This document shows positions 10,401-19,391 of a stretch of 64,000 nucleotides of DNA, in pieces (the stretch's first letter is position 1; each line of letters opens with the position of its first letter). This stretch comes from Methylomicrobium sp035916875. Its GTDB lineage: Bacteria; Pseudomonadota; Gammaproteobacteria; Methylococcales; Methylomonadaceae. The translations under genes were made by a program, and so were the position numbers. Where the stretch lies: assembly GCF_035916875.1 (NCBI RefSeq), contig NZ_JAXUHN010000090.1, positions 89,423 through 153,422 on the forward strand, written 5' to 3'. The notes below the pieces were generated by a model. The model was given only the letters and a program-made list of their open reading frames with translations, made no database searches and had not been told where the DNA came from.

Positions 10401-11541
10401 CAACGATGCGTTGGGGCATTCGGTCGGCGATCAGGTGCTGATCGAAGTCGGCAAAAGACTCTTGGCCGCCGTGCGCGATGAAGATACCGTGGCTCGTGTC
10501 GGCGGCGATGAATTCAATATTCAACTGGCCAATACTGACTGGCACGGCGCGGCGGCGGTTGCAAAAAAGATCATCTCCGCGCTGGATGAGGCGATCCATT
10601 ATCAACATTATCAACTGCATATTCAGCCTTCGATCGGGATCGGTTTGTATCCTGAAAACGGCGACAACTTCGAAACCTTGAGCCGAAACGCAGATACCGC
10701 GCTATACAAGGCCAAGGAGCACGGGCGTAATCAATATCAGTTTTTTACGCCGGCGATGCAGCAACAGACGCAGCGGCGGATGGAACTGGAAAGGCATTTG
10801 CGCAATGCGCTGGAGAACAAGGAATTGACGGTTTTCTATCAGCCGCTCTTCAATACCAAGACGCAGCGCATCAACGGCGCTGAAGCCTTGTTGCGCTGGC
10901 GGCATCCCGAGTTGGGCTGGGTGTCGCCGAGCGAATTCATCCCGATTGCCGAGGAATGCGGCCTGATTTTATCGATCGGGGACTGGGTGCTCGAACAAGC
11001 GATTGTCCAGGCCCGGCGCTGGCATGAAGCGAGTTATCTGGTGTCGGTGGCGGTCAATTTGTCGTTGGCCCAATTTAGAGCCAATACATTGTATGAAACG
11101 GTCCGCTATTTTCTGGAAAAATATCAGTTGCCGCCGCGTTTTCTGGAACTGGAACTGACCGAAAGCATTGCGATGCATAATGTCGAGGCAGCGATCGAAA
11201 TTACCCGGCAATTGAGCGAACTGGGCGTCGAGATTTCGATCGATGATTTTGGTACCGGTTATTCGTCGCTGAGTTATCTGCAGCGGTTTTCTCTGAACAA
11301 ATTGAAGATCGACCAATCCTTTACCCGCAGCATGGCCGATAATAAGGAAAGCGAAAACATCGTTGATGCGATCATCAGTTTGGCGAAGAGTCTAAAAATG
11401 AAAACAATTGCCGAAGGCGTCGAAACCGAACAGCAGTGGGCCAGTTATTTGCAAAAAGACTGCGATGAAATTCAGGGTTTTTATTTCAGTAAGCCGGTTC
11501 CGGCCGATGAGTTTGGCGAATTACTCAAGCGCTACTGCTGA
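7402..11541 (+). CDS. membrane-bound PAS/GAF sensor with GGDEF and EAL domains
   Basis: The protein has 1379 residues. A transmembrane helix at ~11-33 and another at ~187-209 bound a periplasmic sensor region. The cytoplasmic part reads: PAS (~265-390), PAS with PAC (~395-515), PAS (~525-645), GAF (~650-810), PAS (~820-945), GGDEF (~950-1110, intact RVGGDEFN motif near 1033) and EAL (~1125-1379). The EAL domain has EALLRWR near 1160, DDFGTGYSSL near 1280, KIDQSF and AEGVE. Both catalytic domains keep their key residues, so it may both make and degrade c-di-GMP. Its upstream periplasmic binding-protein gene is decayed. The 3' end overlaps the convergent cca by 10 bp. Confidence 0.95.
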   Translation: MKRRTFRSYRLKIWLPLSSFLLFFCLLSGVVWGDYRNTLELAQQRTESTLQGILKRLKMRLEDAIAKDEREEIDQDFNLIDLQSGTEAIALIDDRDAVVASNNPIWRHRPASETLPGFDRGRLARARLTLHIDMRYDPQSQRYTVYVPVRFQSGKHALRSPNIGAVYYVYDNSYVESAMWRQLINNYALVWPAILVVFVLSWLIWNFLLFRPLQHLLPFIKQIAANDPAARNPLTGDGELAQLGRMLEQNHQTQQQTLRTLKQGEHVLAVTLQSVGNGLITTDTQGVIATMNPIAEQLTGWPAAEGIGQPVEKVLCVINVNTSEVISLPIRHVLKTRQLIRQTHQVLLHSRTGNTFHIEISSSPILDDEGDLYGVILTFNDVSDKYRLREQLHNEKRYLQHLIDYSATAIYSLLPKTKPEEGFRFNYGSIRLEQLSGFSIHEWETVEDLWRSRVHPNDLERVKDAVQQAVKKGRIVECYRFLHGDGRYRWIEDHLTSLTNAAGETYELLGDWLDITEIREAELKSQMLGVMLDQSINEIMVIDSKTLYFLHVNEGGLNNLGYSLAEFVKMTLLDVYPQYDMETLARLIAPLLLGKQSRLHFESVHRRKDGSRYPVEVWLQFHHNASDMLIVTALDITQRKQQEEKIKRLNNFYAVLTKINQAIVQIRNEAELFADVCEIVLEMDVVRMVWIGKLDAATATILPVAATGDRLHYLDELMISINPDLPEGQGPAGTAFRENRIVVVNDFQHDPMTALWHDNGSRLFGWKASCGVPIMLNHQPYALLNVYADQVHFFDAEVLDLLTELSLDLSFALGLYAREAVRRSAEQKMELWAKVFSQNREAVIIADHDNRIVSVNQAFTRITGYEEHDVLGKNSRLLSSGLHGKDFHRLLWKSLIENDFWQGELVERKKDGSLYTEWLSISVVRDEAGGIVNYIAIFTDITQLKAAKQQIEYMAHYDALTGLPNRLLLKARVDHEISIADRNKQTFALLFIDLDHFKNINDALGHSVGDQVLIEVGKRLLAAVRDEDTVARVGGDEFNIQLANTDWHGAAAVAKKIISALDEAIHYQHYQLHIQPSIGIGLYPENGDNFETLSRNADTALYKAKEHGRNQYQFFTPAMQQQTQRRMELERHLRNALENKELTVFYQPLFNTKTQRINGAEALLRWRHPELGWVSPSEFIPIAEECGLILSIGDWVLEQAIVQARRWHEASYLVSVAVNLSLAQFRANTLYETVRYFLEKYQLPPRFLELELTESIAMHNVEAAIEITRQLSELGVEISIDDFGTGYSSLSYLQRFSLNKLKIDQSFTRSMADNKESENIVDAIISLAKSLKMKTIAEGVETEQQWASYLQKDCDEIQGFYFSKPVPADEFGELLKRYC

Positions 11542-12782
11542 GATAGACTCTCCTGAAGCCATTGCTTGCTAAAGTCGTTGATCGCCTCGATGCGCAGACG
11601 GCGTATCGCCTTACCGATCTCCGGGCCATTCAGGTTGCCGTTCAGTATCGGCGCGGTATCCGCCGCGGCGCCGGCCTTGGCGGCACCGCGTATGAAGTCG
11701 GCCTGTGGATAAGGCCGGTTTTCAAAGCCGGTGCGCCCTCTGGCGTCCGCTTCGCAAGCCAATAAAAAATCTTCGAGCAGCGAATGCCGAGGTTTGAAGG
11801 CACCGAGCGCGGCCAGCGTGTCGGTCAGCGTGCCGGGCCGCAGTTCAAATGCTTTATGGCAGTGGGTATGAAAGCGCGCGACCTGCATCGCCAGCGCTTT
11901 GTAAGCATTCGGCACACGCAAGCGGACACACATCACTTCAAGTACGTCGAGCCCTTTTTGCTCATGATCGTAATGATGCGGCCAGTTTTCTTTCGGAGTG
12001 ACGCCCTTGCCGAGATCATGCGTCAGCGCGGCGAATCTTACGATGGGTTTGTCGGATAACAGCGCTGCTTGTTTGAGGCATAGCAGGGTATGCACGCCGG
12101 TATCGATTTCGGGGTGATGTTTTTCGGGCTGCGGCACGCCGAACAGGCGGTCGATTTCCGGAAAAACGGCCGCGAGTGCATCGCAGTCTTTGAGAGTTTG
12201 GAAAAACGCTGCGGGGCAGGGCTCTTTCAGCGCCTTGATCAGTTCGGCCCAGACGCGTTCCGGGACCAGAAAATCGGCTTCGCCGGCGGCGACCATTTGT
12301 TTCATCAGAGCGTTCGTTTCCGGCGCGATCGTGAAGCCGAGAGACCGATAACGGGCCGCGAAGCGAGCGATGCGCAGAATACGCACCGGATCTTCCGCGA
12401 AAGCCGGCGAAACATGGCGCAGGATGCGTTTTTCCAGATCGGCGCGTCCGCCATAAGGATCGACGAGCCTGCCTTCGGGAGTCAATGCCATCGCATTGAT
12501 CGTCAGATCGCGGCGCAGCAAATCCTGTTCCAGTGTCACGTCCGGCGCCGCATCGACCGCAAAGCCCTTGTAGCCGGGCGCGGTTTTCCGTTCGGTCCGG
12601 GCCAGCGCGTATTCCTCATGGCTATACGGGTGTAGAAACACGGGAAAATCCTTGCCGACAGGCCTGAAGCCTTGGCGCATCATCGATTCTGTGGTCTCGC
12701 CGATCACCACCCAATCGCGTTCCTCTACCGGAAGACTCAGCAAACTGTCACGCACCGCGCCGCCGACCAGATAAATTTCCAT
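11532..12782 (-). CDS. cca: multifunctional CCA tRNA nucleotidyltransferase
   Basis: The protein has 416 residues. The N-terminal class II nucleotidyltransferase motif MEIYLVGGAVRD is followed by the metal-binding region and LLRRDLTINAMAL. The HD domain (RFAALTHDLGKG at ~245-256) indicates the longer gammaproteobacterial form with phosphohydrolase activity. It adds or repairs the 3' CCA of tRNAs. The gene is convergent with, and overlaps, the upstream sensor gene. Confidence 0.95.
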   Translation of the reverse strand: MEIYLVGGAVRDSLLSLPVEERDWVVIGETTESMMRQGFRPVGKDFPVFLHPYSHEEYALARTERKTAPGYKGFAVDAAPDVTLEQDLLRRDLTINAMALTPEGRLVDPYGGRADLEKRILRHVSPAFAEDPVRILRIARFAARYRSLGFTIAPETNALMKQMVAAGEADFLVPERVWAELIKALKEPCPAAFFQTLKDCDALAAVFPEIDRLFGVPQPEKHHPEIDTGVHTLLCLKQAALLSDKPIVRFAALTHDLGKGVTPKENWPHHYDHEQKGLDVLEVMCVRLRVPNAYKALAMQVARFHTHCHKAFELRPGTLTDTLAALGAFKPRHSLLEDFLLACEADARGRTGFENRPYPQADFIRGAAKAGAAADTAPILNGNLNGPEIGKAIRRLRIEAINDFSKQWLQESLSQQ

Positions 12783-12876
12783 GTAACTTCACTTTGATTT
12801 AACGATGCGTCTTAGCATAACATAATGATAGGAGAGGCCGGTATCTTGTCACCGCCACAGGATTGAGAGGAACAAA

Positions 12877-13668
12877 GTGATCATCTTATTTATAGCCAGC
12901 ATGATGCTGGGCACGGTGGCGGGCCTGTTTGCGGGCTTGTTCGGTATCGGCGGTGGTCTGATCATGGTACCGGTGCTCGCAATGCTGTTCGCCATGCAAG
13001 GGTTTGCCGCGGAGAATGTGATGATCATGGCTGTCGCGACCTCACTGGCGACTATCATTCTGACCGCAGTGGCGTCGGTCATCGCCCATCACAGGCTCGG
13101 TGCGGTACTCTGGGGCAAGGTCTTGAGACTTGCGCCCGGTATCATGGTCGGTTCGGCGCTCGGTGCGGTGATCGCCGACCGGATTTCGGGCGAGGTATTG
13201 CGTTATATCTTTATCGTCTACCTGTTATATGCGGCGCTGCAATTAGCGCTGCAAAGAAAGCCGAGTACTGGTCGGAAACCTTCATCGAGGTTTCTGGACC
13301 ACACTGCCGGGTTGGTGATCGGCGGCATGTCCGCGATCATCGGCATTGGTGGGGGTACGCTTACCGTACCTTATCTGGTGTATTTTCAGATACCGATCCG
13401 CAATGCGGTCGCCGTGTCCAGCGCCTGCGGCCTGCCGATTGCGGTTGCCGGAGCCGCCAGTTATATCTTATTGGGCTGGCAGTCGCCGCTGTTGCCCGAA
13501 TGGAGTTTGGGTTATATTTATCTGCCTTCATTTATCGGTATCGTATTGACCAGTGTGATCACCGCGCCAATCGGCGCGAAGCTGGCCAGCAGTATCCCGG
13601 CGCAAAAACTGAAACGTTATTTCTCGTTATTGCTGCTAGTCGTAGCGGCGAAAATGATATGGTTTTAA
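12877..13668 (+). CDS. TauE/SafE-family sulfite exporter-like permease
   Basis: The protein has 263 residues and a GTG start after GAGAGG. It has eight predicted helices in two homologous halves, each opening with a glycine-rich motif (GLFGIGGGLIMVPVL near residue 20; AIIGIGGGTLTVPYL near 150), as in TauE/SafE (DUF81) permeases. Anion or organosulfonate export is the family role; the real substrate is unknown. Confidence 0.9.
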   Translation: MIILFIASMMLGTVAGLFAGLFGIGGGLIMVPVLAMLFAMQGFAAENVMIMAVATSLATIILTAVASVIAHHRLGAVLWGKVLRLAPGIMVGSALGAVIADRISGEVLRYIFIVYLLYAALQLALQRKPSTGRKPSSRFLDHTAGLVIGGMSAIIGIGGGTLTVPYLVYFQIPIRNAVAVSSACGLPIAVAGAASYILLGWQSPLLPEWSLGYIYLPSFIGIVLTSVITAPIGAKLASSIPAQKLKRYFSLLLLVVAAKMIWF

Positions 13669-13724
13669 GCAGCTTCGACAGGCGCTGATTTGACTTAACT
13701 TGGTTTGCAACTTGCGGATATTGA

Positions 13725-14243
13725 ATGAATAAGAATTGGCTCGAATGGATAAGATTGACCCCACGTCTCTGGTTTTTGCTCGGTTTTCTGGGCTGCGTTT
13801 TTCTACTATCGATGGGCGCTTACTTCCAATTGGTCTACGGACTGGAACCCTGCCCATTATGCATTTCTCAGCGCATCGCGATTTTACTGACCGGCATAGT
13901 ATTTCTGATTGCCGGACTGCATAATCCCGGCACCGTCGGCGTCAAAATCTACGCGATAGTGGGCACGGTGGCTGCATTGGGCGGCGGCGCGATTTCGACG
14001 CGCCATGTCTGGCTACAGCATCTGCCGCCCGAGGAGGTGCCGGAATGCGGTCCCGGACTCAGCTATATCTTCAACAACTTTCCCTTGACCGAGACGCTGA
14101 AACTGATGTTAAGCGGCACTGGCGACTGCGCGAAAGTCGATTGGACTTTTATGGGCCTGAGCATGCCGGGCTGGACATTGATTGCATTTTTGCTACTGGC
14201 GACGTTGAGTTTGTTGCAATTTTGGAATGCCAAGCAGCATTGA
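13725..14243 (+). CDS. dsbB: disulfide bond formation protein B
   Basis: The protein has 172 residues and four membrane helices. The first periplasmic redox pair is in EPCPLCISQR and the second pair spans PECGPG...GDCAK, as in DsbB. It reoxidises DsbA and passes electrons to quinone. No dsbA is nearby. Confidence 0.92.
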   Translation: MNKNWLEWIRLTPRLWFLLGFLGCVFLLSMGAYFQLVYGLEPCPLCISQRIAILLTGIVFLIAGLHNPGTVGVKIYAIVGTVAALGGGAISTRHVWLQHLPPEEVPECGPGLSYIFNNFPLTETLKLMLSGTGDCAKVDWTFMGLSMPGWTLIAFLLLATLSLLQFWNAKQH

Positions 14244-14269
14244 CCGAAATTCTTGCGGAATTGCCATGA

Positions 14270-14903
14270 AGGGCTGAGTTATCAATAACTTCCCGAAAGC
14301 CCCATTCCGCGTACCTTTTTGTGCTAACCCATCCGTACCATGTTGGATAGGGTACGCGATACCCTCTGGGGCATGAATGCGTGCCTTTCAGCTTGACTAG
14401 CACCGGTGTGTAATTGTTAACCTCATCCTAAATTAAGGGCGGGTACGTCCTTTCGGCAATTCCTGCCGAGATGATCGCATTATTTTAGGGCAAAGCCGTA
14501 CCGCGGAAACTCTGGAGTCAGGCAAAGTGAACTCGTTTGCCTGAACTCAAATGATGCGGAATGACCCGTTTTACCGCACCGATCTGCAATCATGGCGCAT
14601 TTTGTTCCGGGTCTTGACAAGTTATGCACCGATTTGATTCGGCCTTTCGGCAAAGCGTTTTATCGATGGATTCCTTCAAAAATCGGCGTAACGCTTTTTT
14701 CTTTTTGTGCAAGTAATTGAAAATAAATTAAAAAATAGCAAGATCACTTTATGGTCAAATTAACAAAACTGCAATAAAAACCGCGATTAAGAGCAGTTAA
14801 AAAGTATTTGTCCACAGACTTATCCACAGCTTTTGTGGGTAACTCCAAGTAATCCCCGAGATAGAGCAACTTAGCGGTCATTGTTAATGCTTACTGATAT
14901 TTT
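14270..14903. other. gene-free region upstream of priA
   Basis: No credible coding frame is seen over ~630 bp. A small inverted repeat (AGGGTA-CGCGA-TACCCT, 14349-14365) sits near the dsbB side. The last ~200 bp before priA are A+T-rich (about 14690-14805) and end in a group of DnaA-box-like 9-mers, listed separately. Confidence 0.6.
14808..14842. promoter_or_regulatory. cluster of three DnaA boxes
   Basis: TTGTCCACA (14808-14816) and a perfect TTATCCACA (14820-14828) lie on the plus strand, and TTACCCACA reads on the minus strand at 14842-14834. The boxes are 3 and 5 bp apart. A further near match, TTATGCACC, is at 14622-14630, and an A+T-rich tract lies between. This could be a DnaA-controlled promoter for priA or a replication-related site. 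Assignment as oriC is not supported by gene context alone. Confidence 0.6.
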
Positions 14904-17132
14904 ATGACAGAGTTGCCGCAAGACAATCTGCCCGTCCTTCGGGTGGCCCTCGATGTGCCGCTGTATCGTTTGTTCGATTATGAAGCGCCGGAGGCAATTT
15001 CGCCGGGGACGCTCAAGCCTGGAATGCGCTTATTGGCGCCGTTCGGAAAGACCCAAAAAATCGCGTATCTGGTCAGCGTGGAAGCGACCACCGAACTGAG
15101 TCGGAAGCAATTAAAACCCGTTGTGCGCGTTCTCGATCCAGAACCGTTGTTATCGCCGGACGATTTGCGCCTTTTGCATTGGGCCTCCCGTTACTATCAT
15201 CATCCCTTGGGCGAAGTGTTCGCCGCGGCATTTCCTGCCGGACTTCGGCAGGGCAAGGCCGCGGTGCTCGAAAGACCGATACGCTACGTTCTGACCGCAC
15301 AAGGCAAGGCAATCGATCCAGCCCACTTGCAAAGAGCGCCGAAACAAAAACAACTGCTGGAAGCGTTGCAGAACAGTCCGAGCGGCTTGAGCGAAGAGGA
15401 ACTGTCGGTGGCGGTCGAAAATTGGCGGCCCTCGCTGAAGAAGTTGACGGCGAAGGATTTGCTGAAGATCGATGAGGGTGTCATCATGCCGGATGACGCA
15501 ATGCCGTTGGTCAAGGGGAATCCGATCGAATGCAATCCCGAGCAGGCCGCGGCGGTTCATGATGTCTGTGACGAACTTGGCCGCTTCGGTGTGTTCCTGC
15601 TCGAAGGTGTGACTGGCAGCGGTAAGACCGAAGTGTATATGCAGATCATCCAGCAGGTGTTGGCAAGCGGCGAACAGGTGCTGGTGCTGCTGCCCGAAAT
15701 CACGCTGACGCCACAACTCGAAAATCGCTTCCGGCAGCGTTTTGCGGTGAATATCGCGGTGTCGCATTCGAAGTTGACCGATGCTCAGCGCCAGACCGCC
15801 TGGCTGTCGATGCAGCAAGGCACCTGTTCAATTCTGCTCGGCACCCGTTCGGCGCTGTTTACGCCGTTGCCGAGGCCGGGTCTGATCATTCTGGACGAGG
15901 AGCATGACACCTCGTTCAAACAGCAGGAAGGTTTCCGCTTTTCCGCGCGCGATGTCGCAGTGGTGCGAGGCAAGTTATTAAACATTCCGGTATTGCTCGG
16001 CTCCGCGACGCCGTCGCTGGAGAGTCTTTATAACGCACAAAGCGGACGCTACCGTCTGTTGCAATTGCCCAACCGCGCAGGCAATGCCTCGGCGCCTCGA
16101 GTCCGCTTGCTCGACATCCGCAACAAGGCCCTGCATGAAGGCATCTCCGCCGCGTTACTCGCGGAAATCCGCCAAACCCTGGACAAGAACGAGCAGGTGC
16201 TGTTGTTCCTGAACCGGCGCGGCTTCGCGCCGACGTTGATTTGCCACGACTGCGGCTGGGTCGCGCGCTGCGTGCATTGCGATGCGAATCTGGTGATCCA
16301 TTTTCGCGAACAAAAGCTGCGCTGCCATCACTGCGCCAGTGAAAAGCCCCTGGTGAAGTCGTGTCCCTCTTGTACGGGCAGTACCTTGACGCCGTTGGGA
16401 CTCGGCACCGAGCGTGTCGAAAAAGTTCTGCCCGAACTGTTTCCGGGTAAAAACATCATTCGGCTCGACCGCGACACGACGCAGCGCAAAGGTGCGCTCG
16501 AAAACTATCTTCAGCAGATCAACGAAGGCCATGCGGATATCATCCTGGGTACGCAAATGCTCGCGAAAGGCCATCATTTTCCGAATGTGACGCTGGTTGC
16601 GATTCTCGACACCGACAGTGGTCTGTATAGCATCGATTTTCATGCCGCCGAAAAACTCGCACAGATGATCGTACAGGTGGTGGGGCGCGCCGGGCGGGCG
16701 GATAAGCTCGGCACGGTGATCCTGCAAACCCGCCATCCCGAGCATCCGCTGTTGACGACATTGATCCGCGAAGGCTACAACGGCTTCGCCAGACAAGCGC
16801 TGGACGAGCGCAAGGCGGCGGTGTTGCCGCCGTTCAGCTATCAGGCTTTGCTTCGGGTTCAGGCGATGGATCCTTTCAAGCCCAAGGCGTTTTTGGAGGA
16901 AGTTAAAAAACTGGCCGCCGTGATGCAACGAGGGGAGACGCAAGTCCTGGGCCCCGTTGCCGCGCCGATGGCGAAACGCGCCGGTTTGTACCGCTATCAG
17001 TTATTGTTGCAGGATACTAACCGGCAGGCGCTGCAGCAATTGCTAGATAGCTTGACGCCGGCAATCGATAGCATCAAAAAGGAAAAAAATCTGCGCTGGT
17101 CGCTTGATGTCGACCCTGTGGATTTGTATTGA
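14904..17132 (+). CDS. priA: primosomal replication restart helicase PriA
   Basis: The protein has 742 residues. The N-terminal DNA-binding region begins LRVALDVPLYRLFDY. Walker A GVTGSGKTE is near residue 235 and the helicase motif LDEEHD follows. A zinc-binding insert with paired CxxC motifs (CHDCGW, CVHCD, CHHC, CPSC) begins near residue 446, and GRAGRADKLG is motif VI. It reloads the replisome at stalled forks. The gene lies just after DnaA boxes. Confidence 0.96.
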   Translation: MTELPQDNLPVLRVALDVPLYRLFDYEAPEAISPGTLKPGMRLLAPFGKTQKIAYLVSVEATTELSRKQLKPVVRVLDPEPLLSPDDLRLLHWASRYYHHPLGEVFAAAFPAGLRQGKAAVLERPIRYVLTAQGKAIDPAHLQRAPKQKQLLEALQNSPSGLSEEELSVAVENWRPSLKKLTAKDLLKIDEGVIMPDDAMPLVKGNPIECNPEQAAAVHDVCDELGRFGVFLLEGVTGSGKTEVYMQIIQQVLASGEQVLVLLPEITLTPQLENRFRQRFAVNIAVSHSKLTDAQRQTAWLSMQQGTCSILLGTRSALFTPLPRPGLIILDEEHDTSFKQQEGFRFSARDVAVVRGKLLNIPVLLGSATPSLESLYNAQSGRYRLLQLPNRAGNASAPRVRLLDIRNKALHEGISAALLAEIRQTLDKNEQVLLFLNRRGFAPTLICHDCGWVARCVHCDANLVIHFREQKLRCHHCASEKPLVKSCPSCTGSTLTPLGLGTERVEKVLPELFPGKNIIRLDRDTTQRKGALENYLQQINEGHADIILGTQMLAKGHHFPNVTLVAILDTDSGLYSIDFHAAEKLAQMIVQVVGRAGRADKLGTVILQTRHPEHPLLTTLIREGYNGFARQALDERKAAVLPPFSYQALLRVQAMDPFKPKAFLEEVKKLAAVMQRGETQVLGPVAAPMAKRAGLYRYQLLLQDTNRQALQQLLDSLTPAIDSIKKEKNLRWSLDVDPVDLY

Positions 17133-17144
17133 AGTGATCTTTCC

Positions 17145-17600
17145 TTACAGACAAATTCCGCAAAGCTGCCCACCGTCTCCTCCGAGAGTCGCAAGGAGCG
17201 GTGGGAAGGGCAGTGTCCATTGCACCGCGTTGCGCGGTTTGACCCGCAGCCAGGGCGCGGGGAAAGGCCGGTCCTGGTCGTTGTGCGGGTAAGCACTTTG
17301 CCTTCATGCACCACACTGTGGGTCGCCCGTCGATGCGCAGCTGGAACTCGGCGCCTTCGATCAGACCGTTCACACGAAGCGTGTCGACCGCCAAAAATGC
17401 AGGGGCGGCTGAAGGATTTGCACGCGCCGGAAATCCACTCCGGGAGAGCGTTGTTCCGGATGGAAAACCACGTCGATGAGGCGCATAGTCGTATTCCGGT
17501 CGAGGCGGAGAACCGCATCGTTGATCAGCACGACGGCCGCGCGGCTTTTTTTACCGACATGAAGCAGATCGATTTGACAAAGAACGAATCCGAGAAGGGT
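17145..17600 (-). pseudogene. fragmented FecR-domain protein gene
   Basis: On the minus strand, pieces in shifting frames follow the FecR-domain order seen in FecR/TPR-type proteins: GKKSRAAVVLINDAVLRLDR and NTTMRLIDV, then QPPLHFWRSTRFV ending at a stop, then in another frame VNGLIEGAEFQLRIDG, and later VKPRNAVQWTLPFPPL. No intact frame exists. In intact relatives the domain is periplasmic and often fused to repeat or CHAT modules; none remain here. Confidence 0.6.
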
Positions 17601-17967
17601 TGAAAGCCAATTTAGGGCTTTCAGTGTGGCCCTATCCCGAATGCAAGCTTGTTAAAAACAAGCTTCGATGAATATTAGGCATATTCCATGCCAGAGACGT
17701 ACCTATTTACGAAAATGAAGAAATTGCAAGGCATTTTAAGTAGGCTTCAAGGATCATCGCGGTTTTTTGCACTGATATGGTGAAAATCGACCCGATATTG
17801 CACTATTTTGGTTAGGTGCCGCGATCCTGCAAGGTTTCGACGTCGGCGATAGTTTTGGACCGATCGCTTGAATTCACAGATAAATCCAATGCGGAGAATT
17901 GCCCTGCCTCTTTGGAATGGGATTTGCTTTCCAACTCCTTGAAGCATACAACAAAGAGGGCTCTGAC

Positions 17968-18636
17968 ATGTCAACGACGATGCTGGGTGAGCGCTTCCGA
18001 GCGCTGTGGACGAGTTGCCTACCGACAGCCGCGGCGCGGACAGGGCGTCCTGTCGAGCCGATTTTTGAATATTTGTTCAGCCGGTATACCGCTGCTGGCA
18101 GTTGTCATCGTAACTGGGCAAATTTGGTGCATTGCCTTGCCGAGTTTGATCGTACGGCCAACCAAATGGATTACCCGGAAGCGGTCGAATTGGCGCTATG
18201 GTTTCATGATGCCGTCTATATGCCGGGCGCAAGAGACAACGAAAAACGAAGCGCCGATTTGTTTGGCCAATGGGGCGCCGATTGTTTTTCCACGGCCTTC
18301 GTCAAGAAGGTGCGCGCCCTGATTCTGATTACCCGGCACACACAACCGCCCAGGGAAGGTGATGAGTCCTATATCGTAGATATCGATCTTTCGAGTTTGG
18401 CATTGAACCAGGATGACTGTCTTCTGGATGAGCTGTATATACGCAAGGAACTGCCGCATATTTTGGATGCAGTCTATTATCGGGCCCAGGCTCAATTTTT
18501 AAGCGAGCTGCTCGCCAGGCCACATATCTATTACACCTATTTTTTTCATCAGCGCTATGAAGAAGCCGCGCGGCGCAATATTGAGCGTCTTTTGGCTACG
18601 GAAAACTATTCTCAGATGTTGTACGAGTATCCATGA
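17968..18636 (+). CDS. HD-domain predicted metal-dependent phosphohydrolase
   Basis: The protein has 222 residues from ATG 17968, chosen because AGAGGG precedes it; a longer frame from 17899 exists. The sequence resembles the COG4339-type HD superfamily: an early NLVHCLAEFD segment, then ALWFHDAVY as the HD motif, ITRHTQ, and DIDLSSLA as the distal Asp. The substrate is unknown. The gene stands alone between a pseudogene and the prophage. Confidence 0.75.
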   Translation: MSTTMLGERFRALWTSCLPTAAARTGRPVEPIFEYLFSRYTAAGSCHRNWANLVHCLAEFDRTANQMDYPEAVELALWFHDAVYMPGARDNEKRSADLFGQWGADCFSTAFVKKVRALILITRHTQPPREGDESYIVDIDLSSLALNQDDCLLDELYIRKELPHILDAVYYRAQAQFLSELLARPHIYYTYFFHQRYEEAARRNIERLLATENYSQMLYEYP

Positions 18637-19273
18637 CGAAGGGGGTGTGAAGAACAAATGCAGAAAGGAGAATGTGGGGTAGCCTTTTCATTTTACGGCA
18701 GTATTTACCTGTTGTTTTCTCGTTTGGATTCCCAATCTTTTTCGACAAGTCTCTATGTACGAGGATCTTCCTATCATCAGATGCCCCGCTAGCGACTATA
18801 GTCCGAGACTGGGTCATGAGATGCCTTGCCGTTCGCTGAAAATTTTGGAAGCGGAGCAAGGCTAAGGGAAGATTTTTAGTCCCCGATAGCCGTAGCGCCG
18901 GGCGGGTTTGCAAAGCGAAGCGGAGCAAACCCGCAAGGCATCGCGACACGGGGTAAAGTCATTGCGAAGCAAGACGAATCGGGGCGCCGAAGGCAATAGC
19001 TGCCGCGTAATTTTTGCCGCTTGCTTGGGCTCGGATGCCCAAAACAAGCTTTCGTAAAAATAGCGGTACTATCATCCGATCGGTCCTATACCATTAAAAC
19101 GGGTAAACAAATGCCGCCAAATGGCGAAATCCATATTTGGAGAAGTGAAGTTATGCGGGGAACGTTATTTCTGGTCAAACATAAACAAGCCGGCCTCCAA
19201 CAGTGGCCTATGTTGTCATTCAATCATTTAGTGACTGCACTGAAGTATCTGCTCCCATGGCAACAATTCATGG
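18637..19273. other. gene-poor host flank left of prophage
   Basis: No clear intact gene is seen. There is an intergenic hairpin with 10-bp arms (GCGGGTTTGC at 18902-18911 and its complement at 18925-18934). A 44-bp repeat (19101-19144) recurs near the right end of the window. An open frame from 19021 is cut by the prophage end and regains continuation beyond 60992. Confidence 0.6.
19101..19144 (+). repeat. dispersed 44-bp repeat, copy 1
   Basis: This sequence (begins GGGTAAACAAATGCCGCC and ends CCATATTTGGAGAA) matches 63824-63866 closely, with a few mismatches and one indel. The second copy lies beside an IS630-type transposase end, so it may be an insertion-sequence flank or a host dispersed repeat. 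Confidence 0.7.
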
Positions 19274-19318
19274 TGAACAGAGATTAGATAAATGGAAGGG
19301 AAAAAGCTAGATAAATCG
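19268..19318 (+). repeat. left prophage end with target duplication and transposase sites
   Basis: The duplicated target TCATGG (19268-19273) is followed by the terminus TGAACAG. Two transposase-site-like repeats follow, AGATAAATGG (19286-19295) and AGATAAATCG (19309-19318), starting 23 bp apart. The next ~60 bp are A-rich with repeated ACGAAA-type motifs. The right end carries the same pair in inverted orientation at the same spacing. Confidence 0.8.
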
Positions 19319-19391
19319 AAATAAAACGAAACGAAAAGAAACAAAACGGAACAAAAAATAAAAATAATTTGCACAGAGTGAAAGCAAAAAA

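Noticed and set aside
14149..14403. 84-residue minus frame after dsbB
   Set aside because: Overlaps dsbB and consists of intergenic repeat-like sequence.
14441..14600. Possible riboswitch-like folds upstream of priA
   Set aside because: Several short stems are present but no known riboswitch core could be matched.
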